A stretch of DNA of 64,000 bases from Leucobacter soli (GTDB taxonomy: Bacteria > Actinomycetota > Actinomycetes > Actinomycetales > Microbacteriaceae). The translations under genes were made by a program, and so were the position numbers. Location of the stretch: contig NZ_CAJVAP010000017.1 of the NCBI RefSeq assembly GCF_910593785.1, positions 1-64,000 on the forward strand, in the 5' to 3' direction. Below are positions 62,028-64,000 of the stretch, piece by piece. Each line of letters begins with the position of its first letter. Position 1 is the first letter of the stretch. The notes beneath the pieces are model-generated. The model did not search any database. It was not told where the DNA came from and saw only the letters and a list, made by a program, of their open reading frames with translations.

Positions 62028-63170
62028 TCAGCGCGCATGCGCGGCGAGGCGGAAGCGCTCCGGAGGGGCGCCGACGCCCAGACTGGCGTCGGCGAGCACC
62101 CGCCCGATGGCGGGCACGAACTTGAATCCGTGCCCGGAGAATCCAGCGGCCACGGTCACCGCCCCCACGCGATCGAGCACGAAGTCGCCCGAGGGCGTGC
62201 TCGTGTAGGTGCAGCTGATCTCCTCCGCACTCTCGGGGTCGAGGCCCGGGAACCATTCCGCGACGTAGTCGCGCAGCTGCCGACGCTTCTCCTCCGTCGC
62301 GCGAAACGGGCGATGGTCCGGATCGACGGTCTCGCCGACCGCGTGGAAGCCCACCTTCACTCCCTCACCCTGCGTGAACATGCCGTAGACGTGGCCGCCG
62401 CGGGCGACGAGCTCCTCGTCGCGAGCGAGGTGGTTGAAGGACGGCCAGGCGATGCCCGGATCCCGGGGTCGGAAGTGAGCCGGGTGCTCCTCCGTGACCA
62501 CCAGCTCGGGCAGCGGGGCGAGGCCCTCGAGGAGGGGCGAACTCCAGGCGCCGGCCGCTACGACGACACCACCGGCCGAAGCGACGACCGGGACGCCCTC
62601 GCTCGTCTCGGCGGTCACGCGCACGAGGCCCGGAGAGGCAGGATCGATCCCCGTCACCCGGTGCCCGTGGAGCAATCGAGCGCCGCCGGCAGTCGACACG
62701 TCGCGCAGCGCGGCGAGCGCCTCCGCCGCGAGCACGGCACCTGCGTCCGGGCTGAACAGGACGTCGTCGTCGAAGCGCATCCCGGGCCAGCGCCGGTGCG
62801 CCTCCTCGGGGGTGAGCATCTGGACCTGCGCCTTGCGCCGGTGCAGGGCCGCGAACGCGACTTCCACCTCCTCCGATGGACCGTGGGTGACCAACCCCCG
62901 CAGATCGAGGAGGGTGCGGCCGGATTCCTCTTCCAGGTGCCGCCAGAGCGCGCGGGCCTCATCGAAGAGGTCGAGATAGTCCGGCTCGGCATAGGCGTTG
63001 TTGAAGTTTCGCGTCGCGCCGTGGGATGCCCCACGTCGATGCGACGGCCCGAAGCGCTCGAACAGGATCACCGATGCGCCGCGCGACGCGAGCGCAGCGG
63101 CCGCGGCGAGTCCCATCGCACCACCGCCCACGACGATGCGGTCGGCGCTCAGTTCGATCGTGCGGCTCAT
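62028..63170 (-). CDS. FAD-dependent amine oxidase (monomeric sarcosine oxidase-like)
   Basis: 380 residues of the DAO family. The dinucleotide motif VVGGGAMGLAAAAALASRGASVILFER starts near residue 12, followed by the sarcosine-oxidase-type GPSHRRGASHGATRNF, whose His is often the covalent flavin neighbour. The C-terminus has the covalent-FAD/active-site region CTYTSTPSGDFVLDR with Cys near 318, then AAGFSGHGFKFVPAIGRVLAD, as in MSOX and N-methyltryptophan oxidase. It would oxidise an N-methyl or secondary amine to an aldehyde or imine plus hydrogen peroxide. Confidence 0.9.
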   Translation of the reverse strand: MSRTIELSADRIVVGGGAMGLAAAAALASRGASVILFERFGPSHRRGASHGATRNFNNAYAEPDYLDLFDEARALWRHLEEESGRTLLDLRGLVTHGPSEEVEVAFAALHRRKAQVQMLTPEEAHRRWPGMRFDDDVLFSPDAGAVLAAEALAALRDVSTAGGARLLHGHRVTGIDPASPGLVRVTAETSEGVPVVASAGGVVVAAGAWSSPLLEGLAPLPELVVTEEHPAHFRPRDPGIAWPSFNHLARDEELVARGGHVYGMFTQGEGVKVGFHAVGETVDPDHRPFRATEEKRRQLRDYVAEWFPGLDPESAEEISCTYTSTPSGDFVLDRVGAVTVAAGFSGHGFKFVPAIGRVLADASLGVGAPPERFRLAAHAR

Positions 63171-63229
63171 GCGATCAGATGCTCCATTCGGGGCTGGTAG
63201 GGCGGGCGGGGGGTCACCAAGGATACCGC

Positions 63230-64000
63230 TCAACGGATCGCGAGCTGCGGCTCCACCGCCCGCTGCAGGGATGCCGAGCGGGCAGCAGCGGCGAGGATGG
63301 CGCGCGCGCAGCGGTCGTGAAGCCGGAACGACAGCGAGTCGATCCCGGGCCGGGTGAACGCGCCGGCGCCCGGGATGGACGTGAAGGGGCCCAACGCGAA
63401 CTGCCTGGGGTCGCCCGGGAGCACCCCACCCGACTCGATCACGATCTGCCCCGTGCTGCCGTCGTGCTCCGCGTCCGCGATCCGCACCTCCTCCGCGATT
63501 CCGTCGGCGACGAGTCCGCGCAGCAGCGGGTTGTCGCTGCGAACGGCCTGCGCCTCGGGCAGCCAGGCGTCGATGAGGACGGTGGAGTCGATCCGGGAGC
63601 GCGTGCGGCCCCCAGGAGTCTCGGCAGAACCGGAGGCGACGAAGCGCCCGTGCGCCTCGTCGAGCCGCAGCTCGACGTCGCCTCCGAGGAACCGGACGAT
63701 GCCGGCGTCGGCGAGTGCGACCAGCTCCTCCAGGCGTTCGCCGGGAGGCCCGCTGGCGAGATAGCTGAAGAAGGTGTGCCACCGCCCGGGCAGGACCCGG
63801 GTACGGGTGCGGGCGTTCCACTTCTCGGCAGGAATCTCGGCGATCGATATGAAGGAGAACAGCATGGTGAGGAAGAGCGCCTGTGCAGCGCTGTTCTCGG
63901 TGCGGGTGCGTTGGCGGAGGTCGCGCTCGATGTGGGCGATCACGCGTCGGTGCACGGCGCCGGCGCCCTCTCTGCCGGAAGGGACCCGGGTCGCGGGAGC
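63230..64000 (-). CDS. FAD/NAD(P)-binding protein, 3' part (cut by window edge)
   Basis: The frame is open from base 64000 down to the stop at 63230 (about 256 residues), so the 5' end lies outside the window. Features such as HRRVIAHIERDLRQ, SGPPGERLEELVALADAGIVRFLGG and SIPGAGAFTRPGIDSLSFR match the C-terminal half of the ~600-residue FAD-NAD(P)-binding proteins of Actinobacteria, whose Rossmann domains would be upstream. A GTG at 63955 is not taken as the true start. The product's reaction is unknown. Confidence 0.7.
   Translation of the reverse strand, partial: APATRVPSGREGAGAVHRRVIAHIERDLRQRTRTENSAAQALFLTMLFSFISIAEIPAEKWNARTRTRVLPGRWHTFFSYLASGPPGERLEELVALADAGIVRFLGGDVELRLDEAHGRFVASGSAETPGGRTRSRIDSTVLIDAWLPEAQAVRSDNPLLRGLVADGIAEEVRIADAEHDGSTGQIVIESGGVLPGDPRQFALGPFTSIPGAGAFTRPGIDSLSFRLHDRCARAILAAAARSASLQRAVEPQLAIR

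Overview
This is a 64 kb chromosomal window of very high-GC DNA from an actinobacterium. The two-subunit aspartokinase gene, a two-PASTA class A penicillin-binding protein, an AURKAIP1/COX24-type mini ribosomal protein, a selenoprotein-O homologue and many start codons placed directly behind a -10 hexamer all fit Actinobacteria. The overall gene set looks like the family Microbacteriaceae, perhaps Leucobacter; the genus is inference only. I see no prophage, insertion sequence, CRISPR array or secondary-metabolite cluster. Almost all of the window is core genome.

Layout. 1-2460: a polypurine low-complexity leader and acetyl-CoA synthetase. 2.6-7 kb: RidA, a DUF4177 protein, the penicillin-binding protein and a metallophosphoesterase. 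7-13 kb (minus strand): asd and lysC of the aspartate pathway, then recR and dnaX. 13-17 kb: a truncated Lrp/AsnC gene, ackA-pta, and the SRP RNA. 17-21 kb: an asymmetric heterodimeric ABC exporter. 21-25 kb: rplJ-rplL behind an attenuator leader, then the panB/panC/DUF2520 operon. 25-35 kb: VOC, AraC, Dabb, glutaredoxin, bS22, ArsR, TrkH/TrkA, proC, an orphan CDF C-terminal domain, tadA, upp, a Met/Cys-rich upstream ORF followed by a winged-helix protein, and two membrane proteins. 35-40 kb: two tRNA-Ser genes flanking an LCP cell-wall ligase, a tRNA-Ser relic, a HAD phosphatase and serS. 40-51.5 kb: SelO, a diacylglycerol-kinase-like enzyme, a padR-HAAS operon, pheA, pgm, a NagD-type phosphatase, a sirtuin, TauE/SafE and pyrE. 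51.6-56.4 kb: a catabolic operon (nitrilase-type amidase, APC permease, gamma-glutamyltransferase) divergent from its likely GntR regulator, with a repeated palindromic operator between them. 56.5-64 kb: a cupin, pyruvate carboxylase, an aldehyde dehydrogenase, a sarcosine-oxidase-like enzyme and the 3' part of an FAD/NAD(P)-binding protein cut by the window edge.

The most informative unexplained signals are regulatory and repetitive rather than a new enzyme system. At least sixteen start codons follow a TANNNT hexamer by 6-7 bases, the arrangement expected for leaderless mRNAs. A leaderless Met/Cys-rich peptide ORF lies upstream of a winged-helix gene. A 19-bp element occurs three times next to a decayed tRNA-Ser copy. 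A family of long inverted repeats sits between genes. A REP-like repeat has been absorbed into the 3' end of pta. A divergent copy of a sirtuin 3' end lies beyond TauE/SafE. All readings are from sequence inspection alone; no database search was run.
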